From the NCBI GenBank assembly GCA_003116995.1, contig BDSL01000002.1:310001-374000 (forward strand): 64,000 bases of DNA, given 5' to 3'. The notes under the pieces are model-generated. The model was not told the DNA's origin. It did not search any database and was given only the letters and a program-made list of their open reading frames with translations. Source of the DNA: Yamagishiella unicocca. Its lineage: Eukaryota; Chlorophyta; Chlorophyceae; Chlamydomonadales; Volvocaceae. The number at the start of each line of letters is the position of its first letter. Within the stretch, counting starts at the first letter, position 1. The position numbers were made by a program, and so were the translations under genes. Of this stretch, positions 24,801 to 37,000 are shown one piece after another.

Positions 24801-25890
24801 GAAGCTGCTTCCAGGTCGGTGAGCTGCGCGCTGAGCCCCAGCAAGTCTGCACACCTTGCATCTTACGACGGAACGGTGAAGCACCGCCGCCTTCCTTTCT
24901 CACACGCTTCTCCCGTGTCGCCAGCCCGCTAAACCCGTAACCCCTAGGACCCAACCCGCCCACCACCCATCACCCGCCACCCGCACATCGGCGCACCCAG
25001 GGTGCAGCCCAGCCCTAGGGCCCCGACTCACGTATACAGAAGCTGAGCAGGGTCAGGACGGAGAAGATTTGAAGGCCCATCACGATTGTCCGGTTGAGCA
25101 GCTGTGAGGGAGGCGGGGCAGGGGGGGGGCTAATATCACAAGCCATCTTCGGCTTGGCTGGCAAGCTACGGTTGGGCTTCCCAGCCTAGCAGCAGCTGGT
25201 GCTGATGCATAACATGACGGCCGTCCACTTACTAGCGCGTCAAAGCCCGCTGTGCGTACAATGTCGGCGTCCGACATGCACATGACGGCGCTGGCCCATG
25301 ACCACGCCTGCTGGAGTCCGCCCATCAGCAGCTGAGGCGGCTGCAGGAATAGGTCGGGCAGCTCCTGGGGGCCAAAGGGGCGCCGACGTCAAGCCCAGGG
25401 AGTGGAGACAAAAGACGGAGGCGGATCGGTCCGCGCGGTAGCTTCAGGTGACACTCTACGTCGCCTGCTCATGTCGCTGGGTGACACTCTACATCGCCTG
25501 GGTGACACTCTACATCGCCTGCTCATGTCGCTGGGATGCGTCGCAGGCGGACGTGCTTCGGGAGCGCACGTGACCGGGCAAATACCGGTGTTTAATGACT
25601 TTCCCTAGGCAGGGCCAGCAGCACGGCAACTCACCCGCCGGCGCTGGTAAAGTCCCCCCACGCTCCTTATGGTTCCTCGCATGCTGATAAAGACCAGCAA
25701 GCAAACCGCGCCGAAAATGAAGTTGAGGAGCGCGCTGCAAGCGTCGGGAACCATACCGGTATGTCAGGTTACGGTTACGACGATATTGGCATGTGAACAC
25801 CTTAGGATCATACCTGGTCCGTAGCTGGTTGTCGGAGACCATGTAAGGAAACTCGAAGGCCGTGTGGGCAGTCCCTGCGGTCGTTGTCAT
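15851..25890 (-). CDS. OSCA/CSC1/TMEM63-family osmosensitive cation channel
   Basis: Predicted mechanosensitive, hyperosmolality-gated cation channel of a cell membrane. Fifteen exons join in phase: 25890-25814, 25734-25635, 25364-25233, 25101-25032, 24570-24383, 24167-23370, 23169-20380, 20071-19597, 19296-18957, 18657-18497, 18028-17887, 17508-17433, 17290-17158, 16448-16261 and 16003-15851. The ATG at 25890 starts MTTTAGTAHTAFEFPYMVSD. The first membrane segment is ALLNFIFGAVCLLVFISM, followed by DADIVRTAGFDALLLNRTIV and MGLQIFSVLTLLSFCI, typical of the N-terminal RSN1_TM part. The channel core has LPVAVCGGTPELNRLYWPWF, WFFWWSLLNMFLGAVVGGGI, LPTASNFFMHYTLTKGLYSN, MVGLAYVVTAPLIAPIALLF and IVYVYERQYESGGHMFPVVF, in family order. 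The protein is about 1,940 residues against 700-800 usually; the excess lies in exons 6-7, in the cytosolic loop between the second and third membrane segments, and is Gly/Ala/Ser-rich. The exon 11-12 and 14-15 joins are the least certain. Confidence 0.88.
16487..16535 (-). repeat. Family B intron element copy (OSCA intron 13)
   Basis: Core GCGAGTCCACGGCCGACAAA on the plus strand, close to the acceptor of the intron 17157-16449. It matches copies at 36806-36852 and 58978-59017 in other genes. Confidence 0.7.
16836..17100. repeat. 28-bp minisatellite, about nine units, in OSCA intron 13
   Basis: Near-perfect head-to-tail copies of a 28-bp unit built on GGATAGGCAAGCAGGCGGGC. Because 28 is not a multiple of 3 and no frame contains a stop on the minus strand, the array stays open in all three frames and yields spurious PPACPPACLSTRL-type proteins. 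There are no spacers, so it is not a CRISPR array. It lies between the exons at 17290-17158 and 16448-16261. Confidence 0.95.
19315..19400 (-). repeat. Family B-like intron element copy (OSCA intron 8)
   Basis: TTATAAGAGAACCCGCGAAA and, further on, GAGCCGCCAAAGTTTGCAAG follow the acceptor at 19296 inward. The second block resembles CCACCAAAGTTGGCGTGCG near 38865 in a starch synthase intron. This is a weaker match to family B than the other copies. Confidence 0.5.
20225..20355. repeat. 26-bp minisatellite in OSCA intron 7
   Basis: Four to five units built on CACCCCCCGCCATACCCATG and a GTTCGGC linker lie about 25 bp past the donor of exon 7 (donor at 20379). On the minus strand the array extends the exon frame with WPNMG-type repeats, so retention of this intron would add a repetitive peptide. 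Confidence 0.9.
25448..25537. repeat. Direct repeats in OSCA intron 2
   Basis: Three copies of GGTGACACTCTACATCGCCT (one with G for A), two of them followed by GCTCATGTCGCTGGG, in the intron 25634-25365. Confidence 0.85.
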
Positions 25891-28094
25891 TTCGCAAGCT
25901 GGTGTCCGGCCGACGTGTTTGACCGTGCAGCGATTGCTTCAAGTTGGTAAGTCACGCCAAGTAATTGGATTCCCTAATGGTATGTGCCTATTGGCGGGGC
26001 TCCGCTGGCGCCTGGAATCGATGCACCTCTCCTGTCGTCTGTGCCCGTTTGGAAAGTCACGGGGGCTATTCATTTTGACAATATCATCCCGTTACTGAGT
26101 CGTAACAGTAGAACTACGCTTCTGTCAGCCAGATCATCATGTATGCCGTTTTTGCTGGTCACCAGGAAACCGGAGCAACTGACATGTAACGAACCACCTT
26201 TCTCCTAAGAGTACACATTGAACTCATCAACGTTTCCGCAAGCCAGTTTGGCTCGCAGTTAACGGTGGTTGTACGGCTTCAACGTACGGCTACGATTGCA
26301 AGCGCTTGCCAAAGGCCAAGGCACTCGAAATTTCTCCAAGTTGATACGGCGAGTTCATAGGAACCAAACGTGTTGATTGAATCAGTGCCGCACTGCAACT
26401 CGCTCTGCATGTCGTCGCCAACAATAGAAGCGGGTGACCTGCCAACCGTGCCCTACACAGGCGACCCTAGCGTCCACAGGTAGGGAAGCGGGAGTCTGAG
26501 GGCGTGCGACACGGAAAACAGCGGGAACGATCAAGGAGACTTGAGGCTGATCCCGGTGAGCATTTCCTGGAAGCCTACGTATTATCCGTGATCGCCGACC
26601 TGTCGTCCCAGGCCTTAAACCAGCTAGGACAGTCCCTAACCTGCTGGAGCGGGCTGCAATCTACTTATGAAGGGGACGCACTGCAGACCCGGACAAGCAC
26701 ACGCGGCACCGAAAACGAATCTGGGCATCAGCTTGCACGGTCCTGGGGCATGTGTCACCTGTTGCTTGCGGTGTCACCACCCACCGCTGCTGCTCATGTC
26801 GACTCGTGCAGTCGTCTAGCGCAGGGCCAAATTTGGAGGCACCTCGAGGCGTTCTGGGACGGTACGAGAAGCAGTTGTTAAAAAAACATCAGCCCAGCCA
26901 GGCCTAGCTCAACCTTGGCTACTACAGCGTGCCAGAAAGCCATGAAAAACTCCACATGATAGCAGCAAAACAACGAGGGCGGCAACAGACAAGAACAAAT
27001 ATGTCGCGGCATGCACCTTTCTTCTAATGAATCAGCACACCCGCAACAGTCCTCTTACCTCATTCCAAAGGTACCTCGGTTATTTAAGTGTCACCGTACC
27101 CGACCTTCAAAACCACCAGCCCACGTCAGCCATCAGACACATACACGCACAAACACGCACGAGTGCCGTACATCACCCAGCGCACGTGGACATAGCACTT
27201 GCTCTAGCCTACCATGTGCAGGCGGCCAGGGCGAGCCGCCGCCAAAAGCCGTCCTGCACTGACCAACACCCCAAGGACATCGAACAAAAGGTACGTGATA
27301 TCGACCGTGAACGACATACCCTCAAATCAGGACGTCACTCGCCCGCCCCTAGCGCCTCGACGCGAGTAAACTACGTCGCCAGTATTTGGCACGCCGGAGG
27401 TGTGCAGTTACCAACCGGATACGGGGCCGCAAATGTAGTGTACTCATTCTTGTCGTGCCTGGCACGCAGCGAGGGTGCCGGCCGTAGCCTCGCCGATGGA
27501 GATGGGCGCAGGTCATAAATCGAGGGGCGAATGCTGGTGACAGGCACGACGAGGACACCGGTTGCGCCCACCTCCGCGCGCAGGGTTGCGGGCGCTGCCA
27601 GGCCAGCGGCGGCCTTCTCGCACCCTCACCGCGACTCACTTCATAACAACATTGGACACTTGCGCTACGCGTGCCCGAGCCACCAAAGTACTCCAGCAGC
27701 GTTCCCGCCATGTGCGGTACAAACTGTAGCGGTTGCGGCAGCGGTTAACATGGAGCGCACAGCCGGCGGGTACCAGCAGCAGCGGCGGCAATAGCAGCGG
27801 CCCGCGCGCCGCCCCGCCCTGTTGGCCATTGCGCCATGTCAAATTCAGAAATTCTATGCGAACACGGAGCCGCTTATTCACGCCCACTCTCCTCTTCTCA
27901 TACAATACCCAGAGGTTTTCGTCTTCATTACCAACGAGGGCCCTACATCCCCAGTCGCGCAGGTTTCACGTCATAATGCCCACACAGCCCTGCGGCTGTC
28001 CACAAGGCCGGGCGCGCTCGCGCGCGGCAGCAAGGTGCGGTTCGTAGTCGGGAGCCGTAACGACCCCTGGCACGTGAAAGGTTCGAGAGGGCGA
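25891..28094. other. Gene-poor stretch upstream of the OSCA gene
   Basis: About 2.2 kb that should hold the OSCA promoter and the 3' UTR of starch synthase III, both on the minus strand. It is AT-richer than the genes. Only short open frames without recognisable domains were seen; the longest clean one is 125 codons on plus at 26504-26881 and looks like chance. No repeats of note. Confidence 0.5.
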
Positions 28095-31000
28095 TTACGA
28101 CTTGAGCGCCTTGTAGTACAACTCTAGGTAGTCGAGGGCGGGGCTGTTCCAGCTCCAGTCCTGGAGGGCATTGTGGAGCAGCGGCGTTGGATCCAACCGA
28201 CTGGAGCAGCGCGGTGGCCAGGGCAACTGGACACGACAACACTGGGGATAAGACCTTCTTGAACGCTGAAACCTTGTGATTGAATGAATTCGCGTCCTCC
28301 CGAGCCTTCGCCCCACCCACCAGCTCCCACCGCACGGACACGACCCACCTGCGTCATGGCGCGACGCCGCAGGCTGTGCCACAGCGGCTTGTCCGAGTAC
28401 CAGCAAGACAGCGCGCGGTTGAGGGCGTAGTCCATGCCCGCGAAGTCGGTGCCCTCGAAGCTGTAGCCGTTGGTCTCCATGCCTGAGGCGGCGGGATGGG
28501 GCGGGTCATGGGAGTGGACGGAAGCAGGTAGCCCGCTGGTTGGGGCCCCAGCCGCCTGCCCAGGTACCGGTATTGGGAACCCCGCCGAGTTAACCCACGG
28601 CGGCGTGAGATGTTGCGAAACGCGTAAAAAGGGCTGGCCGAAGGAAGTCGCCACCGCAAACCACAATCACGCACCCTTCGCCTGTGCCCGCTCATCGTCG
28701 TGGTCCACGTCGTACACTGTGTCCACCAGGCCGCCCGTCTTGCGGACCACCGGGATGGTGCCGTACCGCATGGCGATCATCTGGTGGGCGCGCGCGGAGG
28801 GTTGGCGGTTGGGTAGGTCGTTGGTTTGAGTGAGTGGGTTGTTCGGTTTGGGTGGTGACAGAGAACAACAGCTGAGGGGGTATCCTGACAAAAGGTCTTG
28901 CTGCCATGCCAGCAGCCAGCACGGTGTTGGATTGGGCCTTATGAGTAGAGTCATTGTTACTGGGTGAAGCTTCGCGATGTGCTTACGAAGCCCATCAAAG
29001 CTGCTGCTGCCCACTAAACCCCCTAAGGCTGCTGTTGTCCACTGAACCCACTGAGGCCGCTGCTGCCCGCTGAGCCAGGGCTGCTGCACGTCGTCGCCGC
29101 AGCAACGCCCGCAGCAGTAGCAGCGCGCTCACCTGCGTGAGACCACACGGCTCAAACATGGAGGGCACCAGGAACATGTCGGAGCCGGCGTAGATGAGGT
29201 GGCTCAGCGGCTCGTCGTACGTGAACACCAGCGCGGCGCGGTCCGGGTAGGCGCGAGCCAGCTGGTCCCGCAGCGCGTTGAACTCGCCCTGCACCCGGCC
29301 GTCAGGCGCCGAGCCCAGCAGCACGAACTGGCCTCCCCGCTCCAGCGTGCGCCAGGCGGCGTGCTTGATGAGGTGGATGCCCTGCGAATAAGGCATGGCA
29401 GAAAACCCGCAGGCCGATAGTAAGAAGTTAAACAGGGTAGGAAATGTTTTCTACCCCTCGTTTGGAATTGCACGCTGGAGAGCTTGGTTCAGGCGTAAAA
29501 GAGGCGTTGGTCGCGTGTCACCCGGAGCGGACGCGATTCGCAACGTGGCGGCAAGATTGGCCTGCACCTCGATTGATGGCCCGACCCAGTTCGCGACGTA
29601 ATGGATGGACTCGAGTCATGGACTTCCGGTCAGGACGCAATTCGTTAAACCACAGAATGCGCCGGAATATAACACCGACATTTCGACTTGCAGTAGACGC
29701 TCCCTCCCCTCCACACAACCCGCCCCGCCGCGCCTCCAGCACGCATTGCATCCCGCCGCAATGGCGAACCTAACGTTCAGCGACGGTTTGCCGTACGCAA
29801 AAAACCACTCCCCCAAACCCAATGCGCACTGTCGCTTTCCCGCCGTCTGGCTGGTTACAGCTTTTCAGGCCCACACCCCCATACCCGCCCCCACATCCAC
29901 GGAACCGAGCACCGCGTAGTTCGAAGCCCGCAGCTCGCTTTGGCGTTTCGAACGAGGAACACCGACTGTTTTCCCTCGCCCTTGAATCGAAGGCCACGCC
30001 TCGTTCCCACCCCGACACCCACCTTCTGCGCCACCAGCCGCGTGACACAGCTGACGATGGGCACATCCGCCTGCGTCAGGCTGAGGCGCTGTCGCAGCTC
30101 CCGCCGCGCGGCCTCCTTGCCCGCCGCAACAGTCTCGGGCGTGAAGTGCATCGGCAGGCAGGGGTCCTCAGATGGGTCCCAGATGTCCTGGCGTTGGTTG
30201 GGGTCGTTTGGGGTTGGTTGGGGTCGGTTGGAGTTGGTTGGGGTTGGTTGGGGTTGGGTTGGGTATTTGGGTTGCAGCGAGCTGGCTGGGTTGGGTTGGG
30301 TTGGCTCGGAGGTGCCGGCAGCAAGGTGGTCCGAGCTGGGCGCGAAATGATTGCGCCCCCCTCACCCCCGTCTACTTGCCTGGTCGATGCCGTTGAGCAC
30401 TCCGTACAGCTTATTCAATTGGGACGCCACCGATGGGTGGCCGGCGATCTGGCAGACATCCAAGTCACCGTCATGCGCGGGGGGGGGAGAGTAAGGCAGG
30501 GGAATGTGACGGCATCCGCAGCTTGTGACGTGGTACTTGCAAGCGTGTGTGCCGGTCAAGGATATGATGGTACGGCGGCAGGACCCTCCGGGCCTCCGCA
30601 CGCCATCGGGTTCGGCTGCGCGCAACAGCCGCATGACGGAAGAGAGGGCCTACACGGCGTCGATCCCTGCAACCCTAAAACCCAACATCGCTCCGGCCCC
30701 ACAGTTCCTGTCTCAAGCGGCACGCGCCTCCGTCCGTCCTCGCTCTCCGACACGAAAACGCAACGCCCGGCTACTGCAAACAACGAGCACCCCTCCCCGC
30801 ACCGCTGGCGCCAAGCCAAACCATGCAGCCCTCCGCGCCCCTCCTCCCCCCTCCCCTCCCAGTATCCCCGACCCAGTTCTCCAGCATGCATCTCAAAACG
30901 TCTGTTTTAAACGGTTTTTTCGGGCATCCACGGGTCTTCCTTGAACCCCCCCCCCCGCCCGCCCTCGCACCTCGCGGGCGTATGTGGGCGACACGGTGGT

Positions 31001-34000
31001 CGCCACGCTGCATGCCTGCATGGCCCGGCCAATGAGGTCGGCGCCGTAGGAGAGGTTGTGGATGGTGAAGACGGCCTTGGAGGCGCCGCGCTCGCCCCAC
31101 GCGATGGGTGCCGACTGCCAGTCGTGGCAGTGCACGATGTCGTACTGTCGGCCGGTGTTCTTGAGGTACTGCAGCGCGGCGCCGCAGAAGAAGGCAAACC
31201 TGGTGCGGGGGGGGTGTGTGTTGCGGACAGCGGCAGCGGCAGGAATGGGGGCGCGAATGGATAGCGATGACGAGGAAAGGGCAAGCACCTCTGCCGAGGT
31301 GGGCAGGCCGCGGGCCGCGGGGCCGGGGACCGCTGGCGGTGCAAACTTGCTTGGGACCTGCTCGCGTGCCGTTCGGCGACCCGCAAAAACACGGCATGCC
31401 GTCGCTAGCCCTCTCGTGGCCCTCAACGGCGAGCTGCGCCCGTCCTACCGCTGCGCGTCGTTGTTGCGTCCGTAGATGCAGCCCACCCAGAACATGCCGT
31501 TCTCCGGCTCCAGGAAGGTGGTGGCCAGTCCCTCCACGTAGCCGCGCCATACGCGCACGAAGGTGCCGCCCCAGTTGAACCCGCTCTCCTGGACCAGCTC
31601 GTCAACCTGAAGGCGAGCGGCGGAGGCGAGCGAGCAGAACGCGGGCAGAAGGCGAGTACACGGGATGGGAAGGGAGGGTGCGTGTGTATCAGCAGGATAT
31701 TCCGAGAGGCACGACGGGGGAACGACAGGGAGAAGTGCCTTATTATCCGTCGGTTATAGTCGACGCCTCTTTCACAGCCATACGATCCCCAGATCTGCTG
31801 CCGTACGGCCGCCCCCTGGGCGCCCAACCCGGCTCACCATCTTGTAGTTGATGCAGTCGTACTTTGGTACGACGACGGAGACGTCGTGGCCCTGCTCCAT
31901 GACCGCGCGGCCAAGCGCCGTGACCACGTCGCCCATGCCGCCCACCTGCAGCGCAGCAAGGGCAGAGCGTGTCGCGTCAGCAACGTGACGTGTATGCCGG
32001 GGAGGAGACCCGAGCCCCTCCCCCCAACCAGCGGGGACCCCGACCCCGGTACCTCCCGACCCCATACCGTGTGCCCGACACCCCCGCCTACGGCCCCGGT
32101 ACCTCCCGACCCCATACCGTGTGCCCGACAGCCCCGCCTACGGCCCCCGGCGCCCTACCTTCGCGATGGGCGCCATCTCCACCGCCACATGCACCACATT
32201 CAGCGAGCGGCGCGGCGTAACTGCAGGGGGGGGAGGGCCGCGGGGAAGGGGAGCCGGAGAGGGGGGAAGCGCTAGGGGAGGTTTCGAGGAAGACCGTTCG
32301 AGGAAGACCCGTGGAAGGCTGGGTCCAGGGCGCAGGGTACGTCCCCGGGTAGTCTGTCAGGACTCGTGGACGGCTGGAGGACAACGCGCCTCAGCCCAAT
32401 GCGGCGAGAGCGGGTGTTCCTGTGGCTGGGTGATGGCTCGGTGGTGCAGTCACCCCAGGCGCGCTTCCTGCGCAGAAGGCCATACGGTCCACCGTCGGGC
32501 GGCCCCCGCCCCCGCCAGCGGCAACTCCCTCGCCCTCCCCACCGGGGCCACCACGCGCTCACCCGACCCCTCCACGGGCACGTGGTACTCCAGGCCGCCG
32601 TTGTCGTCCACGAAGCCGCCGCTGGTGGAGTCGGTGTCGCTGAAGGACAGGTCCATGCCCCACGCCTCCAACGGAACCTGGCGTGGGGCCCAGGCCGGGG
32701 GACATTCATGTCAAGGCCAAGGCCAAGGCCAAGGAAGGAAGGGCAAATCAGCACGGCCGAGCGCAATACTTCCCTAGTTGACGCCCAGTATAATAAAAAA
32801 TAACAATGATTACAGGACCTAACAGCCAGCGCCCGCCGTCCCGAGTTCCTCCCACCTGTATGGTCGCCTTGAAGAAGCCCAGCCCGCCAGGCAGGCACGG
32901 CACCAGCTGCGCCACCACCGGCCGCAGCGACCCGCCCGCGGCGTTGTTGGCCGCCGTGCCCTGGCGGTTCCAGGTGGCGCGCAGCCAGATCTCCGGCCGG
33001 CCTCGCAGCATGGTGGCCTCGGGCCGGTAGTAGACGTCCACGGTCTGGCCCGCCCGCGGCGACAGGGGCGACGTGTAGAGGAACTCGTGGACCACCTCGC
33101 GCCGCTTGCGCATCGTGAGGCCCTGGCGGGGGAGGAGGAGAGGGGGAGCCGTGCACGCGAGAAAAACCGTTTAGGAAAGACGTTTCGAGATGCATGCTGG
33201 AGAACTGGCGGGGGAGGAGGAGGGGGGCCGGGCACGCGAGGGGGAGGGTGCGGGACGGGGTGGCTGGGGCGGGGGGACGAGGAGACAGGAAAAGCGGGCA
33301 GCGGAGGGAGAGAGAGAGCGGCCGGCCAGCAAATAGGGGTGCAAAAAGGGAGGAGGAAGCGCCGAGGAAGGGTTGTCCATGTCGTTATCCCCTCGCTGGC
33401 CCGCCCGCCTGATTGACCTCCTGGCCGCTCCCGGTAGCCCGACTGGTGCCAAGGCTGGTGGCTCAGGTTGATCCCCCGGCTGGCTGCGTGGTGGAGGTTC
33501 AGTCGGGCTGCTGAGGCTCCCGCAGTGCGGCGCTCCATTCACCGCCACACCGCCACCGCTTCAGCCGGACCTCCTCGCCCCGTCGCGCCTTTTCTCGTCC
33601 GTGTTACGCATCTAACCCCGAGCTACGGGTTTCCACTCAACCCTCACCCTGCGCAACGGCCCCCCCTCCCACTCCAACCCGCCGCCCCTCCACCCCGCGG
33701 CCTCCCCCAACACACACACTCAACCGCGTGTCCGGACATTACTCGTTTCTGCCCTCCGTCTCCTATGTCGTGCAACCGGGTCCTCCCGCGCCCCGCGCAA
33801 CGGTTTTCATGTGCCCCCCTCTCACCTTGGCCTCCACCTTGCGCACCGCCCTCAGTGCCGCCCGGTCCTCGACCTCCTTGTCGCTGTCCGCCGAGTCGCG
33901 CTTCATGGCGGCGTGCAGCATCTCCACCAGCTCGTCGCCGCTGTGGGCAGCTGGGATGTACGCGGGTGTGGGCAGGGGAGGACTGATTCTACGCGGTGCT

Positions 34001-37000
34001 TTGCTGGAAAAGGGTGTAGATATGAAAACACGATGGCCAGAGGGAGGCGGGTGAGCAGACGTTTACGAATCGGTACCCCGCCTCACATACATCTTCAGGT
34101 GACGGTTGGATGCCCAAGGAGCTGTGTCGTTTGCCTCCTACTAGCCGCTTCTTTCCAGCTGTATCCGAGACCCTAAATCTCCCGAGGAGCCCTCCGCGCT
34201 AACCTTCCACGACGCAACTACAGGACCGTGGTGTACCGTGCTGTACCGTGCTGTACCGTGCTGTACCATGCCATACCGTGCTGTACCATGCCGTACCGTG
34301 CCACGCTGTACCGTACCATGCTGTATTGGGCCGTGTCGTGCCATGCCTTCCTCCCCTCCCCCCCTGGCCCGCCGCTTGATCCCCCCGCCGCACCCGCCAC
34401 TAGCGTGTGGAAGTCCCTCATGCCGTTGTTGTCCCAGTGGCGCTGGTCGCGGTCGGAGAACACGAAGTTGAGTACTGCGGCGCTGTACGGCACGTCCACC
34501 CAGGCGCCCCACCACTGGATGCCACCCGAGGTGGGCAGCTTGTGGGTGGCGACCTCGTCGGGGGAGACGGGGACAAAGTCGGTGGTCTGTGGACACGGGT
34601 GCGGCGAGGGGAGGGAGGGCGGGCGACGAAAGCCGGTCACACGACATAGGAAACGGAGGGCAGAAACTAGCTTGCGAACAGAAGGGAGGGGTCGATGGGT
34701 GGGTGAGTCAGAAGATACCCGTGAGCTGACACAAGAGAGATAAAAGCCTAAAAGGAAGGAGAAATGGGGTAAGGAATTGAGGATGAGCCAATCGGAGGTG
34801 TAGTGGCAGTGCCTCAGTTGGAACACGTAGGGGCCAACTCTATGAGTATGGGCGAGTGATGTCTGAGATTTGTGTTCGCCCCGTTACCGAACCTTCCGCG
34901 TGACCCACCGCTGCCGTACCTGCGTGATCTTGTTCCACCAGCCGTCGTACCCAAGGTGCACGCGCACGCCGTTGCCCTGAGCCAAGCCGCCGCCGGCGCT
35001 GCCGTGGATCTTGTTGTACACCAGGAAGGCGCGCTGGCCCGGCCGGGGGCGGCCGCCGCACCAGGTGTACACGCCCTGCACCGAGTCGGCTGCGGGCACG
35101 GCGGTGATGTCTGCCTTCCGGCGGTCAGCCACAACCTGAGCCACCATTCCAACCCAGATGGACAGCAGGGCGGGCGCGAGGTGAGATGGAGTCGATTGGA
35201 GGTGGAGACACGGGCGGCGATGCGAAAACTACAAATAGCGTCAAGGGTCGATCTTCTAGCGGCACTGTGGCTCCGTGAGGTAGCAGCGGTGCGTGGAAAA
35301 GGACAGACGCGGCGCCAGCCAAACACCTCGTTTGCCTTCTCCTTCCTTCCCCCCTCACCCACCTGTTGCGCAGCTTCCAGCAGCTCCGCGTCGCGGCGGC
35401 GGCGGAACTCCACACGGGCCGCCGCGGCGGCGTCCAGCGCCTTGCTCTCCACCAGCCGCCACAGCCGCTTCTCATCCTCCTCGATCATCTTCCGCCTGCA
35501 GCGGGGGCAGCGGGGGCAGCGGGGGCAGCGGGGGCAACGGAGGGACGAGGACGTGTATTTGACACACGGCAGGCGAGGGGTTGAACCGGGGCCGGGGTCG
35601 GCGCTCACAACCGACTTCATCACCTCGCCAGCAGCAAAACGCGGATGCGTGCACACGGGCGATTCGCGGCCCGGCCCACGTCTGGATGGTAGCTTTTGCG
35701 GCGTTGCGCAGCGACACCATAAGGGGCGGGCCGCGGCACGTGGGATGGTGGGCGGCAGGGGTGGGACGACGATGTACGTACAGTCTAGAGGGTGGCACGG
35801 CAACTGTCGCCGCGGTCCCCACGCCTGTCATCCCACGGCTCCCATTTGCTGCCGCCCCTTCTACGCCCTCCGAGGCCCCCCCATGCCTCCCCATGCCCTC
35901 CCGGTCCCCCCCTCAACGAGTGTACCGAACGTTTCCTCGTCGGTTTTAAATGCCTTTTAAGCGCCGATCCACGGGTGTTCCTCTCATTCAACACACGCAC
36001 ACCCCGGTCCCGCGGCCGCACCTGTCCTCATCGAAGCGGTAGTACGCCTCCGCCCTGGCCGCCAGCACCTCGTCCTCAGTGGGCGCATCCGCGATCGGAA
36101 GCTCGAAGTCCTTCCAGCCGTTGTTGTCGGTCGCACCCGACTGGCCGTCCATGACCACGAAGTCGAAGCGGAAGAGGTCGACCGGCAGCAGCAGGGACAG
36201 CACCCACCACTCCTGGCCGCCGCCAGCCTGGGAAAGGACGCAGGAACGAGGTTGGGCGCGGCGGGTGAGGGGAAACAGAGGGAGGGCGGCCTTGTAGTGC
36301 TTCGACGGGAGGGATGGTGGAGGGCTGTGAGGAAAAGGGTTGCGGCTGTTGTCGAGAGAGGCGACTGCGGAGGGCATGGAACGTCAACGCAGCGCAGTCG
36401 CCGCACCCCACGGCAACGATTCATCCTGCATGGCGCTCACAAATCGCTGGAGCGTCCATCTCTGTGTCTGTCTACCCCCCCTCCAATACACACAGCGCCT
36501 CAAGGTTATACACACAACACGCCTCCCATCCCGAGCTCTTCCCCTTACCTCCCTTACCTCCCTTGCCGCCCCCGAAAACTGCTCTACCGGTATCCCCCTC
36601 TTCCCCCATACCTCCCTCACCCGGCCCCGCCCTACCGGTATCCCCTGCGCCGGCTCCATGTCGAACACCACGATCTCCTCCCACTTGTTCAGCCCCGCCT
36701 TGATCTGCAGCCGGCTGGACGGCGGCAGGGGACCGCGCGCGCGGTTGTAGTAGATGCGCGCTGGCCGGCCCACCAGGCCGCCACCTGCGCACGGAGCGGG
36801 AGGGGGGGTTTGATAAGAGAATCCGCGAATCCACGGCCGATAAACCGGGAGGGGGGGACGGCGGGGCAGTGGCGCGGAGTGTGGTGGTGGTGGTGGTGGT
36901 GGCCAAGGTGGTGGGTGGTGGGTAAGGTTGACGGTCGCGACCTGGTTGGGTTGGCGGGGTTGTTGGGGCCGCAACGGCCCGGCTACTGGACAGAACATGA

